Source: Novilysobacter_A longmucuonensis (GTDB lineage: Bacteria > Pseudomonadota > Gammaproteobacteria > Xanthomonadales > Xanthomonadaceae). From it: 64,000 nucleotides of DNA. The stretch is taken from contig NZ_JBJMAW010000012.1 of the NCBI RefSeq assembly GCF_046600735.1, positions 9,727-73,726 on the forward strand. The letters run 5' to 3'. Shown here in pieces: positions 7,267-15,026 of this stretch (within the stretch, counting starts at the first letter, position 1; the number at the start of each line of letters is the position of its first letter). Both the position numbers and the translations under genes were made by a program. The notes below the pieces were generated by a model, which saw only the letters and a program-made list of their open reading frames with translations, made no database searches and had not been told where the DNA came from.

Positions 7267-9756
7267 TCATGCTTCGGGCTCGCGCGACAACAGGCCCAGC
7301 ACCCGCCGCGCAAGCGCCTTCGGCGAGGCGCCGTCGCCGCCCTCGTCGGCCGCCAGCACCGGCCCCACGCACGCCGGGCAGCCGGCCTTGCAATCGCAGC
7401 GCTCGACCAGCTCGATCGCGCGCTGCACCAGCTCGGCCTGACGCGTCCACAGCGGCTCGCTCAGGCCCACGCCGCCCGGGAAGTTGTCGTACAGGTAAAT
7501 CGTCGGCACGAACTGGCGGCTCTGATCCAGCTCGACGTCCATCACCGACAGATCCTGGCCGTCGGTGCCGCGCACCTGGCCGCGCCCTTTTCCATCGGCC
7601 GACGCGAACCACGCGCCATCGCCGTTGCCGACCGCCTTCCGCAGGTCGCGTGCATCGGCCATCACCGCGACCGTGGCGACCACGTGCAGCGCGTAGCCGG
7701 CGCCGAGAAAGCCGTCCAGCGCATCGTGCCTGGATGCGAACCACGCCAGCAGCACCGCCTGCGGCAGCTGCCACCACACCGCGGTGGTATGCAGCTCCTG
7801 GTCGGGCAGGTTGACCGGGCCGTAGCCGATGTTCTCGTGGGTGTAGTAGCGGATCTTCTTGTAGCCGGCGACGCGGCGGACCACGTGCACCTCGCCGTGA
7901 TGGCTGTCGCCGCGCCCGGCCGCGCCGCCGTCGAAACGCTCCAGCACCTTGAGCCGGGTGTAGTCGATCGAGTCGGTGTAGTAGTCGACACGGGTGCGCG
8001 TCACGAACGCCTTGCGCCCCTCCCAGTCGAGTCTCTCGACCTGGTACGGCGTGCTCTGCACCATGTGGATCGCGCCCTCGTACAGGGTCAGCGCCGCGGC
8101 GGAATAATCGACCTCGGCGATGATCACCTGCTTGCCGCCGCTGCGGTCGACCACGACGAAGTTGCCGTCGGCGACCGACCGCAGCGACACCGTGTTGGCC
8201 GGGTAGCTGTCGGCGATCCACTCCCAGCGCTCGCCTTCGCGGTGCACCACCTCGGTCTCGGCCAGCGCTTCCAGGTACAGCTCCGGCTCGATCGGCCCGA
8301 ATGGCTCGCCGACCACGAACGGCAGCTCGAACGCGGCGCAGCGGATGTGATCGAACAGGATCAGCGGCTGGTCCGGCGCGGTGCGCGCGTGCTCGGGCGG
8401 CGCGTCGGCGAAGAAGTCAGGATGCCGCACGACGTACTGGTCCAGCGGCTGCGAGTTGGCCACCAGCACGCCGAGCGATGGCTGCTGGCGGCGGCCGGCA
8501 CGCCCGAAACGCTGCCAGGTGGCCGCCACCGTGCCCGGATAGCCGTTGAGCACCACCACGTCGAGCGAGCCGATGTCGACCCCGAGCTCCAGCGCCGAGG
8601 TCGAGATGATCCCGTCGATGCGCCCATCGCGCATGTCGCGCTCCGCCGCGCGTCGCTCGGTCGGCAGGTAGCCGCCGCGGTAGGCGCGGATGCGCGCGGG
8701 CTTGCGCGGATCACTGTCGAACACGTCCTTGAGGTACTTGGTCAGCACTTCAACCATCAGCCGGGTTTGCGCGAACACCAGCGTCTTCAGCCCCGACTTG
8801 ATCGCGATGCGCGCGATGCGGTTGCTCTGCGAGCGTGCCGAGGCACGCAGTCCCAGGTCGGCATTGATCACCGGCGGATTCCACAGCAGCACGTGCTTGT
8901 CGCCGCTCGGCGCGCCGGACTCGGTGATCGCGTGCACCGGCGCTTCGATCAGCGCGCGGGCATGCTCGCGCGGGTTGCCGATCGTCGCCGAGCACAGGAT
9001 GAACTGCGGGGTCACCCCGTAGAACGCACAGATCCGCTTGAGCCGCCGCAGCACGTTGGTCACGTGCGAGCCGAACACGCCGCGATAGGTGTGGATCTCG
9101 TCGATCACCACGAAGCGCAGGTTTTCGAAGAACTGCGCCCACTTGGTGTGATGCGGCAGGATCGCCTGGTGCAGCATGTCGGGGTTGGACACCACGATGT
9201 CGCCGTGCAGCCGGATCGCCTGGCGCGCATCGCCCGGCGTGTCGCCGTCGAAGGTGAAGGCCTTGAGCCCGAGCCCGCCCGCGCGGTTGAGCTCCAGCAG
9301 TTCGGCGACCTGGTCCTGGGCCAGCGCCTTGGTCGGGAACAGGAACAGTGCCTTCGAGGCCGGCGCCTTCGTGCTCGAGGCGCCCATCGCCGCCGCCACC
9401 ACCGGCAGCGTGTAGCACAGCGACTTGCCCGATGCGGTCGGCGTGACGATGGCGATATTTTCGCCACGTTGTGCCGCGTCCCACGCTTCGGCCTGGTGGC
9501 TGTAGAGCCGCTCGACCCCGCGCGCGCGCAGCGCATCGGCGAGCGCCGCCGGCACGTCGGCCGGGATCGGCGCATAGGCCCCGTCGCGCGCCGGCATCAT
9601 GAAACTGCCGGTGATGCGCTCGGCGTAGCGTTTCGACAGCGCCCGGCTCAGCGCCGCGCCATCGCCGCTGCGCTTTCCACCGCCCGGCAGCGCCACCCCG
9701 GTGCCGGCGACCAACGCATCCTCGGCCGCGAGCCGTCGCGCAATTTCCCGTCCCAT
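7267..9756 (-). CDS. mrfA: MrfA/YprA-like DEAD/DEAH helicase with DUF1998
   Basis: The product is 829 residues. Two RecA-like domains carry TPTASGKS (Walker A, 105-112), a DEIH box (219-222), LCSATIGNP, and the C-terminal helicase motifs SALELGVDIGSLD and QRFGRAGRR. The C-terminal DUF1998 domain contains CDCKAGCPAC, with Cys787, 789, 793 and 796 matching the four zinc-binding cysteines of the MrfA family. In B. subtilis MrfA is an ATP-dependent 3'-5' helicase in a UvrABC-independent mitomycin repair pathway with MrfB. The exonuclease gene follows 109 bp downstream, separated by a paired repeat, so the pathway appears conserved as a two-gene unit. Confidence 0.92.
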   Translation of the reverse strand: MGREIARRLAAEDALVAGTGVALPGGGKRSGDGAALSRALSKRYAERITGSFMMPARDGAYAPIPADVPAALADALRARGVERLYSHQAEAWDAAQRGENIAIVTPTASGKSLCYTLPVVAAAMGASSTKAPASKALFLFPTKALAQDQVAELLELNRAGGLGLKAFTFDGDTPGDARQAIRLHGDIVVSNPDMLHQAILPHHTKWAQFFENLRFVVIDEIHTYRGVFGSHVTNVLRRLKRICAFYGVTPQFILCSATIGNPREHARALIEAPVHAITESGAPSGDKHVLLWNPPVINADLGLRASARSQSNRIARIAIKSGLKTLVFAQTRLMVEVLTKYLKDVFDSDPRKPARIRAYRGGYLPTERRAAERDMRDGRIDGIISTSALELGVDIGSLDVVVLNGYPGTVAATWQRFGRAGRRQQPSLGVLVANSQPLDQYVVRHPDFFADAPPEHARTAPDQPLILFDHIRCAAFELPFVVGEPFGPIEPELYLEALAETEVVHREGERWEWIADSYPANTVSLRSVADGNFVVVDRSGGKQVIIAEVDYSAAALTLYEGAIHMVQSTPYQVERLDWEGRKAFVTRTRVDYYTDSIDYTRLKVLERFDGGAAGRGDSHHGEVHVVRRVAGYKKIRYYTHENIGYGPVNLPDQELHTTAVWWQLPQAVLLAWFASRHDALDGFLGAGYALHVVATVAVMADARDLRKAVGNGDGAWFASADGKGRGQVRGTDGQDLSVMDVELDQSRQFVPTIYLYDNFPGGVGLSEPLWTRQAELVQRAIELVERCDCKAGCPACVGPVLAADEGGDGASPKALARRVLGLLSREPEA

Positions 9757-9921
9757 CCGCCATCCCCGCCAAATGCCGGCAGTGGGCCACGACGCCGTCG
9801 CAGCGCGTGAGACGAAGTGCCCCCGCAGGCTCGCGTGCTGATCTCGCGGCTATCTCATATAAGTTCGCGACTGGGCTTTACACTTTCGGATAGTAGCTTT
9901 CCAATGGGGCAGTAATCACTT

Positions 9922-9927
9922 TACAAT
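9922..9927 (+). promoter_or_regulatory. Candidate -10 box for a leaderless transcript
   Basis: TACAAT ends six bases before the ATG at 9934. Normal -10 to start-site spacing would put transcription initiation on or next to the A of the start codon. No Shine-Dalgarno sequence is visible (CCCCCC precedes the ATG), which fits a leaderless message. The -35 region is weak. The 177-bp gap 9757-9933 is noticeably richer in A/T than its surroundings. Confidence 0.4.
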
Positions 9928-9933
9928 CCCCCC

Positions 9934-10992
9934 ATGGCCCGTGATCGCTCCGCGGAAATCGATGCAGCGCTGCTCGCTGAGGTGACCGCCCATCCCAACG
10001 ATCTGACCCGGGTGGTCGCCTCGGCCATCGGAGTGAGTCGCCAAGCCGTTGCCAGCCGGGTACGTCACCTGCTGAAGCATGGGCTCCTGGCCAAATCCGG
10101 TACTACGCGTCCCACCTACCAGCTCGGCCTCAGCCGTCGTGCCCATTTCGTCTATCCGCTGGAAGGTCTGGCCGAGGATCGCGTCTGGACCCAGGACGTC
10201 GCGCCGGTGCTGCAGGGCGTGCCGCGCGAGATCATCGACATCTGCCATTTTGGCCTGACTGAGATGGTCAACAACGCAATAGATCATTCCGAGGGGACCG
10301 AGGTGGCAGTGCAGGTGCTACGCGATCCCAGGCAGGTCTTCCTGGGCATCAGCGATGACGGCGTCGGCATCTTCGGCAAGATCGCGCGCGCGCTCGACCT
10401 TGCCGATCAGCGTCTGGCGTTGCTGGAGTTATCGAAGGGCAAGCTGACCACCGACCCGCGCCGGCACTCTGGCGAGGGCGTGTTCTTCACTTCGCGGATG
10501 TTCGACCGTTATCAGATCATGTCGGGTGAGTTGCTGTTCGACCACGACGACAACGAACCGGAAGACTGGCTGTTCCACCTTGATGACACTGCCGGTGGCA
10601 CCGATGTGTTCATGCAGATCGCCGTCGACTCCGCGCGCAACATGGCGGAGATCTATGCCCAGTACTCCAGTGGGCCTGACGACTACACCTTCGCCAGGAC
10701 CGTGGTGCCGGTCAGGCTGGCTAAGGTCGGCGATGAAAACCTGGTTTCACGATCGCAGGCCAAGCGGCTGATGCGACGGGTCGATGGGTTCCGCGTCGTG
10801 GTGTTGGATTTCGCTGAGGTCGAGCGTATCGGTCAGGCCTTCGCCGACGAGGTGTTTCGGGTTTTCGCCAACGAGCACCCGGATATAGAGCTGCAGTCGA
10901 TCCACGCAACGCCCGGAGTCCAGCAGATGGTCCGGCGAGCCGAAGTAGCGCGGGACGAGGACGTTAACCAAATGCCGCTGTTTGGCACGTGA
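9934..10992 (+). CDS. Winged-helix / GHKL ATPase / STAS-like (DUF4325) protein
   Basis: The product is 352 residues with three parts. Residues 23-52 (RVVASAIGVSRQAVASRVRHLL) form a helix-turn-helix. Residues 100-200 form a histidine-kinase-type GHKL ATP-binding domain with N box FGLTEMVNNAIDHS (Glu110, Asn114), G1 DDGVGIF (141-147) and G2 HSGEGVFFTSRM (178-189). Residues 265-340 match the STAS-like DUF4325 domain (VVLDFAEVERIGQAFADEVF). There is no phosphoacceptor dimerisation helix, so it is not an ordinary sensor kinase. The anti-sigma-kinase-like ATPase plus STAS-like module suggests a self-contained partner-switch regulator that binds DNA; this is inference. It lies in an A/T-richer island next to the broken fic gene. 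Confidence 0.82.
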   Translation: MARDRSAEIDAALLAEVTAHPNDLTRVVASAIGVSRQAVASRVRHLLKHGLLAKSGTTRPTYQLGLSRRAHFVYPLEGLAEDRVWTQDVAPVLQGVPREIIDICHFGLTEMVNNAIDHSEGTEVAVQVLRDPRQVFLGISDDGVGIFGKIARALDLADQRLALLELSKGKLTTDPRRHSGEGVFFTSRMFDRYQIMSGELLFDHDDNEPEDWLFHLDDTAGGTDVFMQIAVDSARNMAEIYAQYSSGPDDYTFARTVVPVRLAKVGDENLVSRSQAKRLMRRVDGFRVVVLDFAEVERIGQAFADEVFRVFANEHPDIELQSIHATPGVQQMVRRAEVARDEDVNQMPLFGT

Positions 10993-10996
10993 GCAG

Positions 10997-11170
10997 AGCG
11001 GCCTCCACGAGCGGTTTCGCCCCATTCTGGCCTGCCCGCCAGCGCCTCTAACTCGACCGGCCGGACGAGCTTGCCGTTCCCCGTTTCCGCCACCAGCACC
11101 GGATCGGGAACCGCCTCGCCCTCGGCGACGCCCTCACTGTTGTCGTGTGCCCATCGACCGAACTCTTGCC
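10997..11170 (-). pseudogene. Possible remnant of an unknown gene on the minus strand
   Basis: Between the STAS-like gene and fic there is no plus-strand gene. One minus-strand frame from about 11170 downward stays open with a protein-like composition (GQEFGRWAHDNSEGVAEGEA, then PVLVAETGNGKLVRPVELEA, then LAGRPEWGETA) and then runs antisense into the end of the STAS-like gene. It has no plausible start, being preceded by two adjacent TAG codons. It may be the leftover of a gene disrupted when the island was assembled. I do not recognise the family. Confidence 0.25.
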
Positions 11171-11243
11171 CGCGCCACTACTAGCTCAAAAAACATAGAA
11201 AACGGAGCAAAACTGGACAGGTGCCTCGCAAGTGCATATGAAA

Positions 11244-11259
11244 ATAGAATTTCTATACA
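11244..11259 (+). promoter_or_regulatory. Palindrome and candidate -10 upstream of fic
   Basis: ATAGAATTTCTAT (11244-11256) is a perfect palindrome with 6-bp arms. It overlaps TATACA (11254-11259), a good -10 candidate about 14 bases before the GTG start of fic. A repressor bound here would cover the promoter, as in many autoregulated toxin genes. The -35 region is weak. Confidence 0.35.
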
Positions 11260-11272
11260 TGTAGGGCCAGTC

Positions 11273-12386
11273 GTGACAACGATCCAGCCATTGCACGAGC
11301 TCGATTCTCGCCGTTTCGAAACCGCCGCAATCTTGAAGCGACTAGCGTCCGCCAGCCGGAGCCTGGCGGAACTGAAAGGCGTGGCAGCCAGCATTCCCAG
11401 CCAGAACATCTTGATAAATTCCCTGTCGCTGCAGGAGGCCAAGGACAGCTCGGCTATCGAAAATATCGTCACGACCCATGACGAGCTGTACCGCGACAGT
11501 CCATGACGAGCTGTACCGCGACAGTGATGCCGGCGACACCGCCAGCCTGGCTACAAAGGAAGTGCTGCGGTATCGGCAGGCGTTGCGAGCCGGCTTCGAT
11601 CGCGTACGCGACAGTGGGCTGCTCACCCTCAACACCATCCTGGACATCCAGGCCCAGCTCGAGTGCAACCACGCCGGACTGCGCAAGCTGCCCGGCACTG
11701 CGCTCAAAGACGGTGCCGGCCGGATCGTCTACACCCCGCCGCAGGAGTCGTATGCAGTACGCGAACTGATGGGGGATCTGGAGCAATTCATCCACGACCA
11801 GCCCGCCTTCGATGCCGACCCGCTGATCCGCATGGCGCTGATCCACCACCAATTCGAAAGTATCCATCCGTTCTACGACGGCAACGGCCGCACCGGACGC
11901 ATCATCAATGTGCTGTATCTGGTGAAAGAAGGCCTGCTGGATATTCCGGTGCTGTATCTGAGCCGCCACATCGTCCGCACCAAGCCCGACTACTACCGTC
12001 TTCTGCAACCCGTGCGAGAGCACGACGCCTGGGAGGACTGGGTGCTGTACATGCTGACGGCGGTCGATCGCACCGCGCGAGAAACGGTCGCCACCATCCA
12101 GGGCATCAAGATCCTGCTGCAGGACTACAAGCAGCGCATTCGTGCCAATCACAAGTTCTACAGTCAGGACCTGATCAACAACCTTTTCAGCCGCCCTTAC
12201 ACCAAGATCGAATTCATCCAGCGCAACCTGGGCGTATCACGTATCACCGCCACCAAGTATCTGGATGCGTTGGTGGCAGGCGACTTCCTGCACAAGCGCA
12301 AGATTGGCCGCAGCAACTACTACATCAACCAGCCGCTCTATACGCTGATGACACGCGCGGAAGATGCGGATATTGCCGCGCCATAA
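11273..12386 (+). pseudogene. Fic family AMP-transferase gene, frameshifted by a 25-bp tandem duplication
   Basis: The first frame starts at GTG 11273 (VTTIQPLHEL) and stops at 11506; a second frame from ATG 11478 runs to 12386 (303 codons). An exact 25-bp direct duplication (11476-11500 and 11501-11525) causes the shift; deleting one copy restores a single 362-residue Fic protein. The upstream part holds the inhibitory helix motif SSAIEN (residues 59-64, pattern [S/T]xxxE[G/N]), making the ancestral protein a class II Fic. The downstream part holds the catalytic motif HPFYDGNGRTGR and a C-terminal winged helix (IEFIQRNLGVSRITATKYLD). Re-initiation at 11478 or 11503 could give the Fic domain without its inhibitor; only 11478 is in frame. 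Alternatively the gene is dead or phase-variable. Confidence 0.88.
11476..11525. repeat. Exact 25-bp tandem duplication inside fic
   Basis: Two identical 25-bp units, each beginning CCATGACGAGCTGTACC, sit head to tail. They change the frame by +1 right after the inhibitory-helix segment and create a TGA at 11504-11506. Perfect identity implies a recent event that could revert by slippage or recombination. Confidence 0.97.
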
Positions 12387-12426
12387 GCCAGCTTCCTTTT
12401 CAAAGACACAGACCTAGATCCTGTCC

Positions 12427-14067
12427 ATGCTCCGACTCACCGACATCAAGCTGCCGCTGGATCACGCCGAATCGGCGCTCAGCGAGGCGATCCTGGCGCG
12501 GCTCGGCATCCGCGCCGGTGAGCTGAGCGGCTACACCATCGCCAAGCGCAGCTACGACGCGCGCCGACGCGGGGCGATCGTGCTGATCTACTCGGTCGAT
12601 GTGGAGACGCCGCGCGAGGCGGAGATCCTGCGGCGGCCGTCACTGGATGCGAGAGCAGGCGGCAGGGTCGTGCCCACGCCCGACACGACCTACAAGTTCG
12701 TCGCACGCGCGCCCGACAACCTGCCGCTGCGGCCGCTGGTGATCGGCATGGGTCCGTGCGGGCTCTTCGCCGGGCTGGTGCTGGCGCAGATGGGCTTCAA
12801 CCCGATCATCCTGGAGCGCGGCAAGGCGGTGCGCGAGCGCACGGTGGACACCTTCGGGCTGTGGCGCAAGAAGGTGCTGAACCCGGAGTCGAACGTGCAG
12901 TTCGGCGAGGGCGGTGCGGGAACGTTTTCGGACGGCAAGCTGTACAGCCAGATCTCCGACCGCCTGCACCACGGGCGCAAGGTGCTGGCCGAGTTCATCA
13001 AGGCCGGCGCGCCGGAGGAGATCGCGTTCGTCAGCAAGCCGCACATCGGCACCTTCCGGCTGGTGTCGATGGTCGAGCACATGCGCGCGACGATCGAGTC
13101 GCTCGGCGGCGAAATCCGTTTTTCCAGCCGCGTCGACGACGTGCTGGTCGAAACCACCGCTGATGGCAGCCGCCACGTGCGCGGGGTGACGCTGGCCGAT
13201 GGCACGCAGCTGCGCGCCGACCAGGTGGTGATGGCGCTCGGCCACAGCGCGCGCGATACCTTTGCGATGCTGCATGAGCGCGGGGTGTTCGTGGAGGCGA
13301 AACCTTTTTCGATTGGTTTTCGCATCGAGCATCCGCAGTCGCTGATCGACCAGGCGCGATTCGGGCCGCAAGCCGGGCATCCGCTGCTCGGCGCGGCCGA
13401 CTACAAGCTGGTGCACCACTGCCGCAACGGGCGCTCGGTGTACAGCTTCTGCATGTGTCCGGGCGGCACCGTGGTCGCGGCAGCCAGCGAGCCGGGGCGC
13501 GTGGTCACCAACGGCATGAGCCAGTATTCGCGCAACGAGCGCAACGCCAATGCGGCGATCGTGTGCGGGATCACGCCGGCCGATTACGCCGCCTACGGTG
13601 AAGGTCCCTTGGCGGGCATCGCGCTGCAGCGGCACTGGGAATCGCTGGCGTTCGAGCTCGGCGGCGGCGAGTACGAGGCGCCGGGGCAACTGGTGGGGGA
13701 TTTCCTGCGTGACCGACCGTCGCAAGGATTCGGCGCGGTGCTGCCCTCGTACACGCCCGGCGTGCGGCTGGGCAGTCTCGCCCACTCACTGCCGGATTAC
13801 GCGATCAGCGCGATTCACGAGGCGCTGCCGGCATTCGACCGGCAACTCAAGGGCTTCGCGATGGACGATGCGGTACTGACCGGGGTGGAGACGCGCACCT
13901 CCTCGCCGGTGCGCATCACCCGCGGCGGCGACGGCGAGAGTCTCAATACGCGCGGGTTGTTTCCGGCCGGCGAGGGCGCGGGCTACGCCGGCGGAATCCT
14001 GTCGGCCGGCGTCGATGGCATCAAGGCGGCCGAGGCGGTGGCGTTGAGCATCGTGGCGGGGCGGTAG
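12427..14067 (+). CDS. COG2509-type FAD-dependent dehydrogenase
   Basis: The product is 546 residues. The N-terminal 100 residues are an unassigned domain, followed by a Rossmann FAD-binding start (LVIGMGPCGLFAGLVLAQMG, about residues 105-124), the ERG motif that follows the dinucleotide fold, and NVQFGEGGAGTFSDGKLYSQ, a signature of the uncharacterised COG2509 flavoproteins. The C-terminal NAD/FAD closing motif FPAGEGAGYAGGILSAGVDG is intact. The reaction is not known for this family. The gene is monocistronic, 40 bp after the fic remnant and followed by a paired repeat. Confidence 0.9.
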   Translation: MLRLTDIKLPLDHAESALSEAILARLGIRAGELSGYTIAKRSYDARRRGAIVLIYSVDVETPREAEILRRPSLDARAGGRVVPTPDTTYKFVARAPDNLPLRPLVIGMGPCGLFAGLVLAQMGFNPIILERGKAVRERTVDTFGLWRKKVLNPESNVQFGEGGAGTFSDGKLYSQISDRLHHGRKVLAEFIKAGAPEEIAFVSKPHIGTFRLVSMVEHMRATIESLGGEIRFSSRVDDVLVETTADGSRHVRGVTLADGTQLRADQVVMALGHSARDTFAMLHERGVFVEAKPFSIGFRIEHPQSLIDQARFGPQAGHPLLGAADYKLVHHCRNGRSVYSFCMCPGGTVVAAASEPGRVVTNGMSQYSRNERNANAAIVCGITPADYAAYGEGPLAGIALQRHWESLAFELGGGEYEAPGQLVGDFLRDRPSQGFGAVLPSYTPGVRLGSLAHSLPDYAISAIHEALPAFDRQLKGFAMDDAVLTGVETRTSSPVRITRGGDGESLNTRGLFPAGEGAGYAGGILSAGVDGIKAAEAVALSIVAGR

Positions 14068-14074
14068 GTGCCTT

Positions 14075-14164
14075 GTAGGAGCGGCCTATCGCCGCGACGC
14101 AACGGCCACACACCACGCCGCCGCGAACGGACCGAAGAGCTCGCGGCCATGGGCCGCTCCTACA
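14075..14164. repeat. Paired inverted GTAGGAGCGGCC repeat
   Basis: Forward copy 14075-14097 (GTAGGAGCGGCCTATCGCC) and inverted copy 14141-14164 (CGCGGCCATGGGCCGCTCC) are separated by about 43 bp. This is the CATGG-type variant of the repeat found throughout the window. It fills the gap between two co-directional genes. Confidence 0.88.
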
Positions 14165-14183
14165 AAGGCACTGCGGAGGCTTC

Positions 14184-14828
14184 ATGACTGACAAACCGTT
14201 CTCGCCCGCGTGCGAGCGCAACCGCGAACCGATCCTGCCGGTGCTGCTCCAGCAGTTCGCCGAGTGCCGCCGCGTGCTGGAGATCGGCAGCGGCACCGGC
14301 CAGCACGCGGTGTGGTTCGCCGCGGCGATGCCGTGGCTGACGTGGCAGTGCTCGGATCGCGCGGAGCATCTGCCAGGGATACAGGCGTGGCTGGACGAGG
14401 CGGCACTGGCCAATACGCCGGCGCCGGTGGAGCTCGATGTGGCGGTGACGCCCTGGCTTCTGCCCGCTCTCAAGCCGGCACAACCCTCCGGCGGCACCGC
14501 GGGAGAAGCAAGCCCGACATTCGACGCGGTCTTCAGCGCCAACACGCTGCATATCATGGGCTGGCCCGAGGTCGAGGCGTTCTTTGCCGGCGTGGACACT
14601 GTGCTGGGCGAGAGCGCGACGCTCGTGGTGTATGGACCGTTCAACTACGGCGGTGCGTACAGCAGCCCCAGCAACCGTGAATTCGATGACTGGTTGCAGG
14701 CCCGCGATCCGGCTTCGGGCATCCGTGACTTCGAGGCGGTGGACCGGCTGGCGCAAGGCATCGGGCTGCGCCTGGTCGAGGACGCGGAGATGCCGGCCAA
14801 CAACCGCTGCCTGGTCTGGCGGCGCTGA
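14184..14828 (+). CDS. DUF938 SAM-dependent methyltransferase-like protein
   Basis: The product is 214 residues. The N-terminal FSPACERNREPILPVL is the hallmark of DUF938 (UPF0585), followed by a class I methyltransferase motif I, VLEIGSGTGQHAVWFA (about residues 30-45), and motif post-I around WQCSDRAEH. The later string NTLHIMGWPEVEAFF fits motif IV. The substrate is unknown. A CGGAGG ribosome site lies directly downstream of an intergenic repeat, so the ATG at 14184 is well supported. Confidence 0.9.
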   Translation: MTDKPFSPACERNREPILPVLLQQFAECRRVLEIGSGTGQHAVWFAAAMPWLTWQCSDRAEHLPGIQAWLDEAALANTPAPVELDVAVTPWLLPALKPAQPSGGTAGEASPTFDAVFSANTLHIMGWPEVEAFFAGVDTVLGESATLVVYGPFNYGGAYSSPSNREFDDWLQARDPASGIRDFEAVDRLAQGIGLRLVEDAEMPANNRCLVWRR

Positions 14829-14853
14829 CCATCACCCCTGTACCTGGGCGTTT

Positions 14854-14954
14854 GTAGGAGCGGCTTCAGCCGCGAGCTTTTCGTGCAGGTCGCGCCGCAT
14901 GACCGGCCGCGACGTCGGCGGACGGTTCTGGGTCGCGGCTGAAGCCGCTCCTAC
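14854..14954. repeat. Paired inverted GTAGGAGCGGCTTCAGCCGCGA element
   Basis: Forward copy 14854-14875 and inverted copy 14933-14954 with a 57-bp GC-rich spacer, between the DUF938 gene and the M61 peptidase gene. No coding sequence is seen in the gap 14829-15026. Confidence 0.9.
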
Positions 14955-15026
14955 ACGGGTCGGGGCGGATCTTCGTGCAAAGGGTACCGGTAGGATGGGG
15001 TCATTCCTGTTCGCGTGGAGTTGCCG

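Noticed and set aside
7684..9810. 708-codon open frame opposite the mrfA helicase
   Set aside because: Antisense shadow of a conserved helicase, rich in Arg/His/Gln/Val with no domain pattern.
11476..11525. Sequencing or assembly error as the cause of the fic frameshift
   Set aside because: Not excluded, but an exact 25-bp direct repeat is a classic biological slippage product rather than a homopolymer miscall, so it is kept as a finding with that caveat.
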